Counted from the stretch's first letter, positions 21,058 to 30,834 are shown. The stretch: DNA of 64,000 bases from an uncultured Buttiauxella sp. (GCA_946480445.1 CAMLJN010000009.1:62001-126000), one strand, 5' to 3'. Made by a program: numbers and translations. Notes: generated from the sequence alone by a model not told the origin.

Positions 21058-22326
21058 ATGTGTGCCACGCATCAAACTCGTTCGCACATATTGTGTCCAC
21101 AATGTGATCTGCTGGTGGCATTGCCAGCATTGCAGGACGGCCAAAAGGCCGCCTGCCCACGTTGCGGCACAACCCTCACCACCCAATGGGCTGCACCGCG
21201 GCAGCGACCGACCGCTTATGCGCTGGCGGCTCTCTTTATGCTGCTGCTGGCCAATCTTTTCCCGTTTATCAATATGAAAGTTGCTGGTATCAGCAGCGAA
21301 GTGACGCTGCTTGATATTCCGGGCGTGATGTTTTCCGAAGATTACGCAAGCCTTGGCACCTTCTTTATGCTCTTTGTGCAGGCCGTGCCCGCGTTTTGTT
21401 TGCTAACCATACTGCTGTTAGTGAACCGGGTAAGGTTACCGCTCGGCCTGCAACGGCACATGGCCCGGGTTTTATTCCAGCTCAAATCATGGGGAATGGC
21501 GGAGATCTTTCTTGCCGGCGTGCTGGTCAGCTTCGTCAAGCTGATAGCCTACGGGGATATTGGTGTGGGCAGCAGTTTTTTACCCTGGTGTCTGTTCTGT
21601 GTGTTGCAGCTGCTGGCTTTTCAGTGCGTCGACCGGCGCTGGCTGTGGGACGATATTGCCCCGATGCCCGTGGTGGCGCAGCCGTTAAAGGTGGGGGTTG
21701 CCGGTATCCATCAGGGGCTACGTTCCTGCCGCTGCTGTACCGCGATTTTGCCGCAGGATCGGCTTATTTGCCCGCGCTGCGAAAGCAAAGGCCATGTCAG
21801 GCGTAAGCACAGCCTGCAGTGGACCCTCGCTTTGCTCTTTACCTCGATCATGCTTTATCTGCCGGCGAATATTTTGCCGATCATGATTACCGAAATGCTG
21901 GGCAGCAAATATCCTTCGACCATTCTTGCCGGGGTGATTTTGCTGTGGGGGGAGGGGGCGTACCCGGTGGCGATGGTGATTTTTATTGCCAGTATTATGG
22001 TGCCGACGCTGAAGATGCTGGCGATCGCCTGGCTGTGCTGGGATGCCTTTGGTCACGGCAAACGTGACAGCGAACGCATGCATCTTATTTATGAAGTTGT
22101 GGAGTTTGTTGGCCGCTGGTCGATGATCGACGTTTTTGTCATCGCCGTTCTGTCTGCGCTGGTGAGAATGGGGGGATTGATGAACATTTACCCGGATATC
22201 GGCGCCTTAATGTTTGCATTTGTAGTCATTTTGACAATGTTTGCCGCGATGACCTTCGACCCTCGCTTGTCCTGGGATCGCGCGCCAGATTCAACTCATG
22301 AGGAGTCGTCTGAGCATGGAAAATAA
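21058..22326 (+). CDS. pqiA: Intermembrane transport protein PqiA
   Basis: Polytopic inner-membrane protein of the PqiABC lipid-transport system, 422 aa (E. coli 417). It has two repeated halves, each with a small zinc ribbon (CPQCDLL...CPRCGTTL near residues 14-40; CRCCTAIL...CPRCES near 225-245) followed by about four membrane segments. The E. coli operon is induced by paraquat through SoxRS and by sigma-S. The pqiB start overlaps its last codons. Confidence 0.95.
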   Translation: MCATHQTRSHILCPQCDLLVALPALQDGQKAACPRCGTTLTTQWAAPRQRPTAYALAALFMLLLANLFPFINMKVAGISSEVTLLDIPGVMFSEDYASLGTFFMLFVQAVPAFCLLTILLLVNRVRLPLGLQRHMARVLFQLKSWGMAEIFLAGVLVSFVKLIAYGDIGVGSSFLPWCLFCVLQLLAFQCVDRRWLWDDIAPMPVVAQPLKVGVAGIHQGLRSCRCCTAILPQDRLICPRCESKGHVRRKHSLQWTLALLFTSIMLYLPANILPIMITEMLGSKYPSTILAGVILLWGEGAYPVAMVIFIASIMVPTLKMLAIAWLCWDAFGHGKRDSERMHLIYEVVEFVGRWSMIDVFVIAVLSALVRMGGLMNIYPDIGALMFAFVVILTMFAAMTFDPRLSWDRAPDSTHEESSEHGK

Positions 22327-23956
22327 AAGCGGGGAAGCAAAAGTGCAGAAAGTGAAAAACTGGTCGCCGGTGTGGATTTTCCCCATTGTGACCGCGCTTA
22401 TTGGCGCATGGATTTTGTTTTATCACTACAGCCATCAGGGACCGGAAGTGACCCTGATCACGACAAACGCGGAAGGCATTGTCGGGGGGAAAACCACCAT
22501 CAAGAGCCGTAGCGTTGATGTTGGCGTGGTGGAAAGTGCGGTCCTTTCGGATGACTTATTACATGTGCAAGTGAAGGCTCGCCTTAACTCCGGCATGGAA
22601 AAGCTGCTGCACAAAGATTCTGTCTTCTGGGTGGTGAAACCGCAAATTGACCGCGCAGGTGTGAGCGGCCTGAGCACACTGCTCTCAGGGGCTTATATTG
22701 AACTCCAGCCGGGGACAAAAGGGGAAAAGCCGGATAATTACGAGCTGCTGGATTCCCCTCCGCTGGCTTCACCTGATGCCAAAGGGATTCGTATCACTCT
22801 GGACAGCAACAAAGCGGGCCAGCTCAATCCGGGCGATCCCGTCCTGTTCCGCGGCTATCGGGTGGGTTCCGTGGAAACCAGTACTTTCGATACCGCGAAA
22901 CGTAAGATCAGCTATCAGCTGTTTATCAGCGCGCCAAACGATCGCCTGGTGACCAGCAACGTCCGTTTCTGGAAGGACAGCGGCATTGCCGTGGATATGT
23001 CCTCGCAGGGTATGCGTGTGGAGATGGGCTCGCTGGCGACGCTGTTTAGCGGCGGCGTCAGCTTTGATATTCCTGACGGCTGGGAGCTGGGGCAACCCGT
23101 TGCACCGGGCACGGATTTCAAACTGTTTGACGATCAGAAAAGCATTCAGGATTCTCTTTATACCCAACATATTGATTACCTGATGTTCTTCAAAGATTCG
23201 ATTCGCGGCCTGCAGCCGGGGGCGCCGGTTGAATTCCGTGGGATACGTCTGGGAACCGTGGCGCAGGTGCCCTTCTTTACGAAGGGGATGCAGCAGGCGA
23301 TTAACGATGACTTCCGCATCCCGATTCTGATCCGTATTGAGCCTGAGCGCCTGCAAAAAATGATCGGCGAAGAAACGGATATCCAGGACAACATGACCGA
23401 ACTGCTCAAACGCGGCCTGCGAGCGTCCATGAAGACGGGCAATCTGGTGACCGGGGCGCTGTATATTGATTTGGACTTCTATCCAAAAGCCGAACCGTTG
23501 AAGGGCATGAGGAGCTTTAGCGGTTATCCGATCATCCCTACCATGAGCGGAGGTCTTGCCCAGATCCAGCAGCGCCTGCTGGAAACGCTGGACAAAATCA
23601 ACAATCTGCCGCTTAACCCGATGATTGAGCAGACCACGAAATCGCTGGCCGAGAGTCAACGCACCATGCAACGCCTGCAGCAGACGATTGATAGCCTGAA
23701 TAAGCTCATCTCCAGCAAGTCTACGCAGTCGCTGCCGGATAACATGCAATCCACGCTGCGTGAGCTTAATCGCAGTATGCAGGGCTTCCAGCCTGGCTCT
23801 GCGGCTTACAATAAGATGGTGGCGGATATGCAGCGTCTCGATCAGGTACTTCGCGAACTTCAGCCGGTGTTGCGCACCCTGAACGATAAGAGTAATTCGC
23901 TGATCTTTGAGGCGAAGGATAAAAAGGATCCCCAGCCGAAGAGGGCAAAAGAATGA
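22316..23956 (+). CDS. pqiB: MCE-family transport protein PqiB
   Basis: Periplasm-spanning MCE protein; PqiB hexamers form a syringe-like tube for lipid movement between the membranes. The product is 546 aa from ATG 22316, equal to E. coli; an upstream in-frame start is rejected. One N-terminal membrane helix (WIFPIVTALIGAWILFYHY, about residues 18-36) is followed by three MCE domains (about 45-135, 160-250, 285-390) and a long C-terminal alpha-helical coiled coil (about 430-530). It overlaps pqiA by 11 nt and pqiC by 4 nt. Confidence 0.96.
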   Translation: MENKSGEAKVQKVKNWSPVWIFPIVTALIGAWILFYHYSHQGPEVTLITTNAEGIVGGKTTIKSRSVDVGVVESAVLSDDLLHVQVKARLNSGMEKLLHKDSVFWVVKPQIDRAGVSGLSTLLSGAYIELQPGTKGEKPDNYELLDSPPLASPDAKGIRITLDSNKAGQLNPGDPVLFRGYRVGSVETSTFDTAKRKISYQLFISAPNDRLVTSNVRFWKDSGIAVDMSSQGMRVEMGSLATLFSGGVSFDIPDGWELGQPVAPGTDFKLFDDQKSIQDSLYTQHIDYLMFFKDSIRGLQPGAPVEFRGIRLGTVAQVPFFTKGMQQAINDDFRIPILIRIEPERLQKMIGEETDIQDNMTELLKRGLRASMKTGNLVTGALYIDLDFYPKAEPLKGMRSFSGYPIIPTMSGGLAQIQQRLLETLDKINNLPLNPMIEQTTKSLAESQRTMQRLQQTIDSLNKLISSKSTQSLPDNMQSTLRELNRSMQGFQPGSAAYNKMVADMQRLDQVLRELQPVLRTLNDKSNSLIFEAKDKKDPQPKRAKE

Positions 23957-24519
23957 AAAAGTGGCTCCCATTGATTGCAGCGCTGGCGCTGAGCGCCTGT
24001 AGCAGCGGCGACAACGGCAAAACCTACTATCAGCTGCCTCAGGTGACTGCGCCTGCTATGCAGGCTGTCAGCCAGCCTGGCACGCATTTGCTGTGGGTGG
24101 AGCAGGTCGCAATACCTGATTACCTCGCCGGCAACGGCGTGGTCTACCAGACCAGTGACGTACAGTACGTGATTGCGACCAGCAATTTATGGGCAAGCCC
24201 GCTGGATCAGCAGCTGCGTAACACGCTGGTCAACAACCTCAGCGGCGCTTTACCGGGATGGGTGGTTGCTTCCCAGCCGCTGGGTTACGATCAGGATACG
24301 CTGAATGTGAATGTAACCGGCTTCCATGGGCGCTACGATGGCAAAGTTATTGTCAGCGGAGAGTGGCTGCTTAAGCATCAGGGCCAGCTTATCAAACGTC
24401 CTTTCCATCTTGAGTTAAAGCAGCAGGATGATGGCTATGACGCGATGGTGAAAACCCTGGCCCAGGCCTGGCAGCAGGAAGCTCAGAGCATTGCAAGTCA
24501 GCTGACTCGCCTGAATTAA
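23953..24519 (+). CDS. pqiC: Outer membrane lipoprotein PqiC
   Basis: Third component of the Pqi system, a 188-aa lipoprotein with a type II signal (MKKWLPLIAALALSAC, lipobox Cys at residue 16). In E. coli it sits in the outer membrane and docks on the end of the PqiB tube. It is translationally coupled to pqiB by an ATGA overlap. Confidence 0.94.
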   Translation: MKKWLPLIAALALSACSSGDNGKTYYQLPQVTAPAMQAVSQPGTHLLWVEQVAIPDYLAGNGVVYQTSDVQYVIATSNLWASPLDQQLRNTLVNNLSGALPGWVVASQPLGYDQDTLNVNVTGFHGRYDGKVIVSGEWLLKHQGQLIKRPFHLELKQQDDGYDAMVKTLAQAWQQEAQSIASQLTRLN

Positions 24520-24536
24520 TTTCGTCCGACAGCACA

Positions 24537-24582
24537 AAAAAGCTGCGTTTTTCACCTTTACCGTGAAGCGCAGCTTTTCTTT
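24537..24582 (+). terminator. pqiABC terminator
   Basis: AGCTGCG (24541-24547) pairs with CGCAGCT (24569-24575), with TTCAC/GTGAA pairing inside, and a T-rich tail follows. Confidence 0.75.
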
Positions 24583-24775
24583 TGCCATGAGTTCTTTACC
24601 GGTGCGAGATCACAGTTTTTGTACAAATGATATTCCTCGTAGCTCACAAATATGACATTGGCGTGAATTTTGCGCATTGACGCTGAGGGCGTTTACGGGT
24701 ATCCCTTATCTGTGGTTGCATATTTTGTAATCACTGTTTTCTTTCCTCCAGATCAAAAAATGAGGGAAACGAGGC

Positions 24776-24943
24776 ATGAAGAGACAAAAACGAGATCGCC
24801 TGGAACGGGCGCACCAACGTGGTTATCAAGCAGGTATCGCAGGACGCTCCAAAGAGATATGTCCTTATCAGGCTCTGAATCAGAGGTCATACTGGATGGG
24901 AGGCTGGCGAGAAGCCATGGAGGACAGGGCGGTTACCGCGTAA
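24776..24943 (+). CDS. rmf: Ribosome modulation factor
   Basis: A 55-residue basic protein, the same length as E. coli RMF, that pairs 70S ribosomes into inactive 100S dimers in stationary phase. It starts MKRQKRDRLERAHQRGYQAG and ends EAMEDRAVTA. GAGG lies a few bases before ATG 24776. In E. coli the gene is driven by ppGpp and CRP. The 190 bases upstream are AT-rich and hold no other gene. It sits between pqiC and fabA as in E. coli. Confidence 0.95.
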   Translation: MKRQKRDRLERAHQRGYQAGIAGRSKEICPYQALNQRSYWMGGWREAMEDRAVTA

Positions 24944-24966
24944 TCACTGTCTCTTTAAGTTGAAAG

Positions 24967-24989
24967 AAACCTCCGCTGCGCGGAGGTTT
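24967..24989. terminator. Terminator between rmf and fabA
   Basis: A perfect 10-bp stem AAACCTCCGC/GCGGAGGTTT with a 3-nt loop lies between the convergent genes. Short T-runs on both strands suggest it serves both. Confidence 0.75.
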
Positions 24990-25003
24990 CGCGTATCAAG
25001 GGA

Positions 25004-25522
25004 TCAGAAAGACTCGGTGTCTTTGAACAGCCCGACTTTCATATCGGTAGCGTTATAAATGACGCGGCCGTCAACCAGCACTTCGCCATCGGCCAGACCC
25101 ATGATCAGGCGGCGGTTAATAACACGCTTGAAGTGGATACGGTAGGTCACTTTTTTCGCCGTGGGCAGAATCTGCCCGGCCAGTTTCACTTCACCCACGC
25201 CAAGCGCACGGCCTTTGCCTTCGCCGCCCAGCCAGCCCAGATAGAAGCCAACCAGCTGCCACATGGCATCCAGACCCAGACAGCCCGGCATCACCGGATC
25301 GCCGATGAAGTGGCAGGCAAAGAACCACAGGTCAGGGGTAATATCTAATTCTGCTTCAACGTAACCTTTATCGAAGTTACCGCCGTCTTCGGTCATTTTG
25401 ACCACGCGGTCCATCATCAGCATTGGAGGCGCGGGTAAACGTGGGCCTTCAGCGCCAAACAGTTCGCCACGACCAGAGGCAAGAAGATCTTCTTTCGTAT
25501 AGGATTCGCGTTTATCTACCAT
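25004..25522 (-). CDS. fabA: 3-hydroxydecanoyl-ACP dehydratase/isomerase
   Basis: Dimeric hot-dog-fold enzyme that dehydrates 3-hydroxydecanoyl-ACP and isomerises trans-2 to cis-3-decenoyl-ACP, the branch point for unsaturated fatty acids. The product is 172 aa, as in E. coli. The catalytic pair is His71 ([14 protein letters not shown]) and Asp85 (GLDAMW), counting Met. Its control region carries FabR and FadR sites. Confidence 0.97.
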   Translation of the reverse strand: MVDKRESYTKEDLLASGRGELFGAEGPRLPAPPMLMMDRVVKMTEDGGNFDKGYVEAELDITPDLWFFACHFIGDPVMPGCLGLDAMWQLVGFYLGWLGGEGKGRALGVGEVKLAGQILPTAKKVTYRIHFKRVINRRLIMGLADGEVLVDGRVIYNATDMKVGLFKDTESF

Positions 25523-25538
25523 GTCTACAATATGCCTT

Positions 25539-25578
25539 TTTATAATGAAGCACGCAGGTTAGCTTACACGTGTAAGCT
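25539..25578 (-). promoter_or_regulatory. fabA promoter with FabR operator
   Basis: A perfect 18-bp palindrome AGCTTACACGTGTAAGCT (25561-25578) matches the type of site bound by the repressor FabR. It overlaps the expected -35 of a promoter whose -10 (TATAAA or similar, minus strand) lies at about 25539-25547. Confidence 0.7.
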
Positions 25579-25579
25579 C

Positions 25580-25596
25580 AACAAGTCCGATCAGTT
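25580..25596 (-). promoter_or_regulatory. FadR activator site of fabA
   Basis: AACAAGTCCGATCAGTT matches 14 of 17 positions of the FadR consensus, just upstream of the FabR palindrome at about -40, where FadR activates fabA in E. coli. It overlaps the stop codon of ycbZ. Confidence 0.7.
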
Positions 25597-27345
25597 GTGG
25601 TTGAACCAGTTGAGCCAACGCAGTGGCCAGGGATAACGGTGCCGAATGTCCTGTGCGGAGGCCTGAGCAATTCGTTCGAGCACCAGGCGCAGCAGGGTAT
25701 TTTGTCCTTCGCCATCCCATGGCAGATTGGTTAATAAAGGCAGCGCGTCGGCGACTTCGTCGATGGCCCAGAGGGTGAATTTTCCTTGCTCTACCGCATC
25801 CAGCACGTCCTGATGCAGGCAAAGATGACGGACGTTGGCGGCCGGAATAATCACGCCCTGCTGGCCCGTCAGCTCGCGCTGCTGGCAAATGCGGAAGAAG
25901 CCTTCAATCTTCTCATTCAGCCCGCCCACGGGCTGCACACGACCGAACTGATCGACCGAGCCGGTGATGGCAATATGCTGGAAAAGCGGCACATTGGCCA
26001 GGGCGCTGATCAGGGCGCACAGTTCGGCCATAGAGGCGCTGTCGCCGTCTACTTCGCTGTAGGATTGTTCAAAGGTCAGAGAAGCCGAGAAGGGGATCTG
26101 TTGTTCCAACTGCAGCTCAGACATTAAAAATGCCTGCATAATCATCATGCCTTTAGCATGAATATTGCCGCCCAGCTCGGCTTTACGCTCCACATCGGTA
26201 AATTCGCCGTCACCAACGTGTACAACGCAGCTGATGCGGGAAGGTTCACCAAAGGCGCGTGGATGGCCCGGGAACTCAATCACCGAAAGCGCATTGATTT
26301 GCCCGACAACCTCACCTTCGGTTTCAATCAGAATCTGCTCGAGCAGAATTTCATCCTGGATACGCTCGGCCAGGAACCCTTCACGCCATTCACGCTGCAT
26401 CAGCATCTGAGAGAGCTGTTCGGCGCTGAATGTTTCTGACTCCGTAAAGGCGGCGACTTCCCGCAGCTGACGGGTAAGCCAAAGAGGACACAGCGGCAAA
26501 GATTCCTGATCGCCGGTATAGCGTACCGCTTCACGGATTAAAACCGGCCATGCATCCTGGGCGGGTGAGGGCAGGCTTTTTGCCTGAGCTGCCGCCTGGA
26601 CCCACTGGCACCATAGCGCCATGTCTTCTGCGGAGCTCAGCTGCAGGTTATCTTCGAATTCGCTGTAGATTGCGCCGGAGGCAAGCTCTGGTTCCATCTC
26701 CTGGAAGTCGGCCAGGGATTCACGCTCGCCCACCAGAATTAATTTCACATTCAGCGGCAGGGAAGGAATATGCACGGGAAGCGGGCGAGATTCGTCCGGA
26801 GAAATCCAGTCGAAGCGCCCCTGCGTGACCATCTGTTTCAGACGTAACCACAGGAGCGGCTGGGCGAGGACGCTGCGCAGAGAAAGCACCAGCACGCCAC
26901 CGTTAGCACGATGTATAGCGCCCGGGGTCAGGGTGATTTCGCCGGCAAACTGGCGTACGCAGCCAAACAGCTGTTCTGCTTCAACCCAATCGGCGATGAC
27001 CACTTCACCCTTGCCCGCAAAATCGTTTTCGGTTTCTTGTGCAGGAAGCAGCGTGACGCGGTTGCCTTCAATCAGATAGTGGCCGCCGATTGGGGTATCG
27101 GTAGCCTGCCAGGTTTCACGCGCGGCGGCGGCAATAAGATTGAGGTATTCGGACTCTTCAGCCGCCTTTACCAGCATCAGATCAGCCGAGGCTACCGGTT
27201 GGCTCAGCTGTTCAAGCCCGTAAAACAGACGTGACTGGACAGCGGAGAAAGGAGCAGAGTCGGTGTCATAAGGCTGCGCAAAAATGTCCTGATAACTCTC
27301 GGTATCGGGAACAAGGGCACGCCATTCAAGTCGATTAGTCGTCAA
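25591..27345 (-). CDS. ycbZ: Lon-like protease YcbZ (LonH)
   Basis: Lon-family protein of 584 aa (E. coli 586). The C-terminal third is a Lon protease domain with catalytic Ser436 (GDSASMAE) and Lys479 (GGLNEKIEG), spaced 43 residues apart as in Lon. The N-terminal part resembles a degenerate AAA module; I see no Walker A motif, so ATP-dependence is doubtful. Its substrate is unknown to me. It is divergent from matP and runs into the fabA operators at its 3' end. Confidence 0.9.
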   Translation of the reverse strand: MTTNRLEWRALVPDTESYQDIFAQPYDTDSAPFSAVQSRLFYGLEQLSQPVASADLMLVKAAEESEYLNLIAAAARETWQATDTPIGGHYLIEGNRVTLLPAQETENDFAGKGEVVIADWVEAEQLFGCVRQFAGEITLTPGAIHRANGGVLVLSLRSVLAQPLLWLRLKQMVTQGRFDWISPDESRPLPVHIPSLPLNVKLILVGERESLADFQEMEPELASGAIYSEFEDNLQLSSAEDMALWCQWVQAAAQAKSLPSPAQDAWPVLIREAVRYTGDQESLPLCPLWLTRQLREVAAFTESETFSAEQLSQMLMQREWREGFLAERIQDEILLEQILIETEGEVVGQINALSVIEFPGHPRAFGEPSRISCVVHVGDGEFTDVERKAELGGNIHAKGMMIMQAFLMSELQLEQQIPFSASLTFEQSYSEVDGDSASMAELCALISALANVPLFQHIAITGSVDQFGRVQPVGGLNEKIEGFFRICQQRELTGQQGVIIPAANVRHLCLHQDVLDAVEQGKFTLWAIDEVADALPLLTNLPWDGEGQNTLLRLVLERIAQASAQDIRHRYPWPLRWLNWFNHN

Positions 27346-27520
27346 AGTCGCTATTTATTAAGTAGATTTCAAAGGCGCGATTATACAAGAATCGGTCGGA
27401 CAGCACACGGTTAATACTGGGCTTCAGCTTTATCCGGCTCACAGCTTTCATTTTTCAGGTGAGCGTAAACGGTAAAAACTGTTATCCTGAAGTAAGTTAC
27501 GCGGTCACACTGAGATAGCG

Positions 27521-27973
27521 ATGAAATATCAACAGTTAGAAAATCTCGAGAGCGGCTGGAAGTGGAAATATCTGGTGAAGAAGCACCGTGAAGGTGAAGC
27601 GATCACCCGGTATATAGAAGCCAGTGCGGCAAAAGAAGCCGTAGAGGCGCTGCTCAGGCTGGAAAACGAGCCTGTTCATGTGCTGGGCTGGATTGAGCAA
27701 CATATGAATCCCGCGCTTCACAATCGCATGAAACAGACCATTCGGGCGCGCCGCAAGCGTCATTTCAATGCCGAACACCAGCATACGCGCAAGAAATCTA
27801 TCGATCTGGAATATCTTGTCTGGCAAAGACTGGCGGGACTTGCTCACCGGCGAGGATGTACGCTCTCGGAAACCGTCGTGCAACTGATTGAAGATGCGGA
27901 GCACAAAGAGAAGTATGCCAGCAAGATGTCTAACCTGAAGCAGGATCTGCAGGCTTTGCTGGGGAAAGAATAA
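27521..27973 (+). CDS. matP: Ter macrodomain organiser MatP
   Basis: DNA-binding protein of 150 aa (E. coli 150) that binds matS sites, condenses the Ter region and links it to the divisome through ZapB; it also excludes MukBEF from Ter. An N-terminal four-helix part precedes a ribbon-helix-helix ([32 protein letters not shown], about residues 90-121 in two parts) and a C-terminal coiled coil. No matS sequence (GTGACRNYGTCAC) was noticed in the window. Confidence 0.95.
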   Translation: MKYQQLENLESGWKWKYLVKKHREGEAITRYIEASAAKEAVEALLRLENEPVHVLGWIEQHMNPALHNRMKQTIRARRKRHFNAEHQHTRKKSIDLEYLVWQRLAGLAHRRGCTLSETVVQLIEDAEHKEKYASKMSNLKQDLQALLGKE

Positions 27974-28014
27974 TTTTTCCTGGTGTCTTTACCGTCCGGA
28001 CTTTATGACGGGCA

Positions 28015-28046
28015 ATAAAAAACCCCGCCGAAGCGGGGTTTTTTTA
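28015..28046. terminator. Terminator shared by matP and ompA
   Basis: AACCCCGC/GCGGGGTT with loop CGAA, flanked by A-run and T-run, so it can work in both directions between convergent matP and ompA. Confidence 0.85.
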
Positions 28047-28056
28047 CAACGGTAAC

Positions 28057-29130
28057 TTATGCCGCAGGCTGAGTTACAACGTCTTTGATACCTTTAACTT
28101 CGATCTCAACACGACGATCTGGAGCCAGGCAATCAATCAGTTTAGCTTTAGGTGCTACGTTGTCACAGGTGTTGCCAGTAACTGGGTTAGCTTCGCCCAT
28201 ACCACGTGGGGAGATCTTGTTAGCTGGGATACCTTTAGAGATCAGGTAATCAACAACAGACTGTGCACGTTTGTCAGACAGTTTCTGGTTGTACTGGTCA
28301 GAACCGATACGGTCGGTGAAGCCCAGAACAACTACGGAACCATCTTTAGGATCCAGGTTGCTCAGCTGGGTGTACAGCTGATCCAGTGCCTGCTGACCTT
28401 CTGCTTTCAGCGTAGACTTGTTGAAGTTGAACAGCACGTCAGACTTCAGAGTGAAGTGCTTGGTCTGTACTTCTGGCGCTGGAGCTGGAGCTGGTGCAAC
28501 AACTGGTGCTGCAACTTCCTGACCGAAACGGTAAGAAACACCCAGGCTCAGCATGCCGTTGTCTGGACGAGTCCCAACGGTCTGTGCGTCACCGATGTTG
28601 TTAACCCACTGGTATTCCAGACGGGTAGCGATGTCGCGGGTCACTGCCCACTCAACGCCACCAGCGAATACTGGGGAAACGCCAGTGTCGTGGTCTTTCA
28701 GACGGTCGCCAGCAGCGTTAAGTGCTGAAGAGTCTGCACGCCATACCATACCACCCAGACGGGTATACACGTCCAGATCGTCAGTTACTGGGTAACCCAG
28801 TTTAGCGGTCAGCTGAACGCCCTGTGCTTTAAATGCGCCGTTTTCTACGGAGCCTTTGTATGGCATACGACCTAACCAGTCGTAACCCATTTCAAAACCA
28901 ACGTACGGGTTAACCTGGTAGCCGCCGAATGCGCCCGCGCCCAGTTGACTTTCGTGAGTAGGGCCATTGCCGATACCACGGTCATAACCGTTGCCATAGA
29001 AACCGGTGTCATGGAACTGAGACCAGCCCAGTTTACCACCTGCATACCAGGTGTTATCTTTTGGTGCGGCCTGCGCTACGGTAGCGAAGCCAGCCAGTGC
29101 CACTGCAATCGCGATAGCTGTCTTTTTCAT
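28057..29130 (-). CDS. ompA: Outer membrane protein OmpA
   Basis: Eight-stranded beta-barrel plus periplasmic peptidoglycan-binding domain, anchoring the outer membrane to the wall. The product is 357 aa from [14 protein letters not shown] (CAT 29128-29130); mature APKDNTWY follows the AQA cleavage site. The Pro-Ala hinge (APAPAPAPE, around residues 200-210) joins the OmpA C-terminal domain, whose Asp in GFTDRIGS and Arg in LSDKRAQS are the usual DAP-contact residues. The two domain cysteines (NTCDN, IDCLAP) are present. It is slightly longer than E. coli (346) because of longer surface loops. Confidence 0.96.
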   Translation of the reverse strand: MKKTAIAIAVALAGFATVAQAAPKDNTWYAGGKLGWSQFHDTGFYGNGYDRGIGNGPTHESQLGAGAFGGYQVNPYVGFEMGYDWLGRMPYKGSVENGAFKAQGVQLTAKLGYPVTDDLDVYTRLGGMVWRADSSALNAAGDRLKDHDTGVSPVFAGGVEWAVTRDIATRLEYQWVNNIGDAQTVGTRPDNGMLSLGVSYRFGQEVAAPVVAPAPAPAPEVQTKHFTLKSDVLFNFNKSTLKAEGQQALDQLYTQLSNLDPKDGSVVVLGFTDRIGSDQYNQKLSDKRAQSVVDYLISKGIPANKISPRGMGEANPVTGNTCDNVAPKAKLIDCLAPDRRVEIEVKGIKDVVTQPAA

Positions 29131-29490
29131 TTTTTGCGCCTCATTATCATCCAAATAGGCCATGAGCTCTAAACTCACTCTAAAGCCCAGGGTTAAATCC
29201 TTCGCCCGGGTTAACGCTCAATTGTTACTCTACCGATCAATCGGTGTTATGAAGAGCAACCCTGGCGAGCTAAAGTCTACAACGTAGTTCAAAACTTACA
29301 AGTGTGAACTCTGTCAGGCATATGAAAAAAAACGATTTGGTTACACATTTTGTAACAAACACGCTCGAAATTTAACCATGGCACCATGCTCAAAACGGTG
29401 CCACAAGCGGCTTCTGGCGGGGATTCGTGATAAATGACAAGGCGTTGGCGAATGAGAAGAAAAAAATGCCTGGATTTATCTTAAATTTAC
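29131..29490 (-). promoter_or_regulatory. ompA long leader and promoter region
   Basis: No gene lies here. The leader of about 140 nt closely follows the E. coli ompA 5' UTR, including the ATGATAACGAGG-like stretch before the start (target of MicA sRNA in E. coli) and 5' hairpins known to stabilise the message. The promoter is around 29271-29301 (GTAGACTTTA as -10 region, minus strand) with CRP-like TGTAAC/GTTACA motifs upstream near 29335-29355. Confidence 0.65.
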
Positions 29491-30000
29491 TTAATGATAC
29501 AAACTAGAATGAATTTTTAGACCGCTTCGTGGTCTGCATCCTGATTTTAGCGTCCTGGTTGGCCGCATAATAAACCCGATCGCGTTTCCTTTTGCGGCTG
29601 CGTTAGACAAACGAAAGTGTTCATCGTCGGTTAGCTCTTCAGGTAACCAGCCGATCACAACGCTATAATTTCCTGTCTGCAATGCTTTTACCATAGCATC
29701 AACGGTAAAAAGTGGATCTAACTGACTCGCCTGCATCACTTTTGCAAGGGGCAAACCTGAGGCCTGAACCCACTGGCGGCTTAATTTCTGTTGCGGCGTT
29801 AACCACAGCTGCCAGCGCGACTGTTGGCCGAGCTGCTGCAGGAGAGGTAACAGCACCAGTTGGGTCAGCCAGGGCTGATCTTCGCTGTAAACCACTTCAC
29901 TGATCACGCCTCGCATATCGTTTTCTGCTAAGGATCCCGCTGGGGTTAAGGCTGCGGATGAGCTGTTTGCGATAGGGGTACGATAGTTCTGTATGTGCAT
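29491..30000 (-). CDS. sulA: SOS cell division inhibitor SulA
   Basis: Blocks FtsZ polymerisation during the SOS response and is degraded by Lon. The product is 169 aa from ATG at 29998-30000 (MHIQNYRTP), equal to E. coli. The core [19 protein letters not shown] and [14 protein letters not shown] are conserved, and the C-terminus ends SLYH as needed for Lon recognition. The N-terminal 35 residues diverge from E. coli. A LexA box lies 22 nt upstream. Confidence 0.95.
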   Translation of the reverse strand: MHIQNYRTPIANSSSAALTPAGSLAENDMRGVISEVVYSEDQPWLTQLVLLPLLQQLGQQSRWQLWLTPQQKLSRQWVQASGLPLAKVMQASQLDPLFTVDAMVKALQTGNYSVVIGWLPEELTDDEHFRLSNAAAKGNAIGFIMRPTRTLKSGCRPRSGLKIHSSLYH

Positions 30001-30021
30001 AGTGAATCCCGCCTGATGGCT

Positions 30022-30041
30022 TACTGTATGTTTATACAGTA
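30022..30041 (-). promoter_or_regulatory. LexA (SOS) box of sulA
   Basis: TACTGTATGTTTATACAGTA fits the consensus CTGT-N8-ACAG perfectly and is almost identical to the E. coli sulA operator. Confidence 0.93.
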
Positions 30042-30219
30042 ATGCCTGTGCGAGCAAAGATCAATCTAAATTTCTGGAAGCATCTCGCAAATTCATTATC
30101 TATTTCCCGTGAGGGGCAAATTGTGATTGCAGGCGGCAATCAGGTTAATTATTGTCCTGTTAGTGGAACCGGTAAATCGTAAATACCGGCATTACCTCAT
30201 GATAATAAAGGAATTATTC

Positions 30220-30834
30220 ATGAAAGTTAAATCTTACACCAGGATTCATCAATCTCAGGAATACCTAGCGTCATTAGGGAAAGTTGGCTATCGCTCGCAG
30301 TTCGGGGGCTATAGCCTGGCCATAGAGGAAGTTGTGTTTGCCATTGTTTCGCAGGGAGAACTCTACCTGCGCGCCAGTGAGGAGACGGCAACCTATTTCG
30401 TTAACAAAGCATCTGCGCCGCTGATTTACAGTAAAAGAGGCCGGCCTGTTATCCTGAATTACTTCAGGGTCGATGAGGCGCTGTGGCAGGATCCGCCCAA
30501 ATTGCTCGAGCTATCATCCCGGGCGCTGCTCGCCGCCCGTCGCGAAAGACTGCTTCGTAAAAAACAAAAGCGACTCAAAGATCTCCCGAATCTGACGGGC
30601 AATATTGAAATATGGCTGTGGGAAGCGGGCATCAGCGATTTTCGTACGCTGAAGGCATACGGTGCCAAACGCTCATGGATAAAGCTGCGCGGCGTTAAAA
30701 AGTCTGTGGGCGTAAAAATTCTTCTCGCCCTGGCGGGGGCAATAGACGGCATTCATGAAGCCGCGCTCCCGGCGCTAAGACGCCAGGAGCTGGTGGACTG
30801 GTATCATCGCTACGAACAGCGGAACCGGCGCTAA
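30220..30834 (+). CDS. sxy: Sxy/TfoX competence and CRP-S co-regulator
   Basis: TfoX-family protein that, with CRP-cAMP, activates CRP-S promoters of DNA-uptake genes. The product is 204 aa from ATG 30220, which has AAAGGA 8 nt upstream; E. coli Sxy is 209. The N-terminal TfoX domain (GGYSLAIEEVVFAIVSQGELYLRA, about residues 26-50) and the C-terminal helical domain (DLPNLTGNIEIWLWEAGI to the end) are both present. The stop overlaps that of yccS by 4 nt. Confidence 0.92.
   Translation: MKVKSYTRIHQSQEYLASLGKVGYRSQFGGYSLAIEEVVFAIVSQGELYLRASEETATYFVNKASAPLIYSKRGRPVILNYFRVDEALWQDPPKLLELSSRALLAARRERLLRKKQKRLKDLPNLTGNIEIWLWEAGISDFRTLKAYGAKRSWIKLRGVKKSVGVKILLALAGAIDGIHEAALPALRRQELVDWYHRYEQRNRR

Noticed and set aside
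22769-23971. 400-codon frame antisense to pqiB
   Set aside because: Shadow of a well-supported gene in GC-rich DNA; His/Arg/Gln-rich composition and no start signal.
24670-24963. 97-codon frame across the rmf region
   Set aside because: It is out of frame with rmf, whose 55-residue product is clearly recognisable; the longer frame has no known relatives.
28450-28520. Short tandem GCTGGA-like repeats
   Set aside because: They encode the Ala-Pro hinge of OmpA and are normal for the gene.
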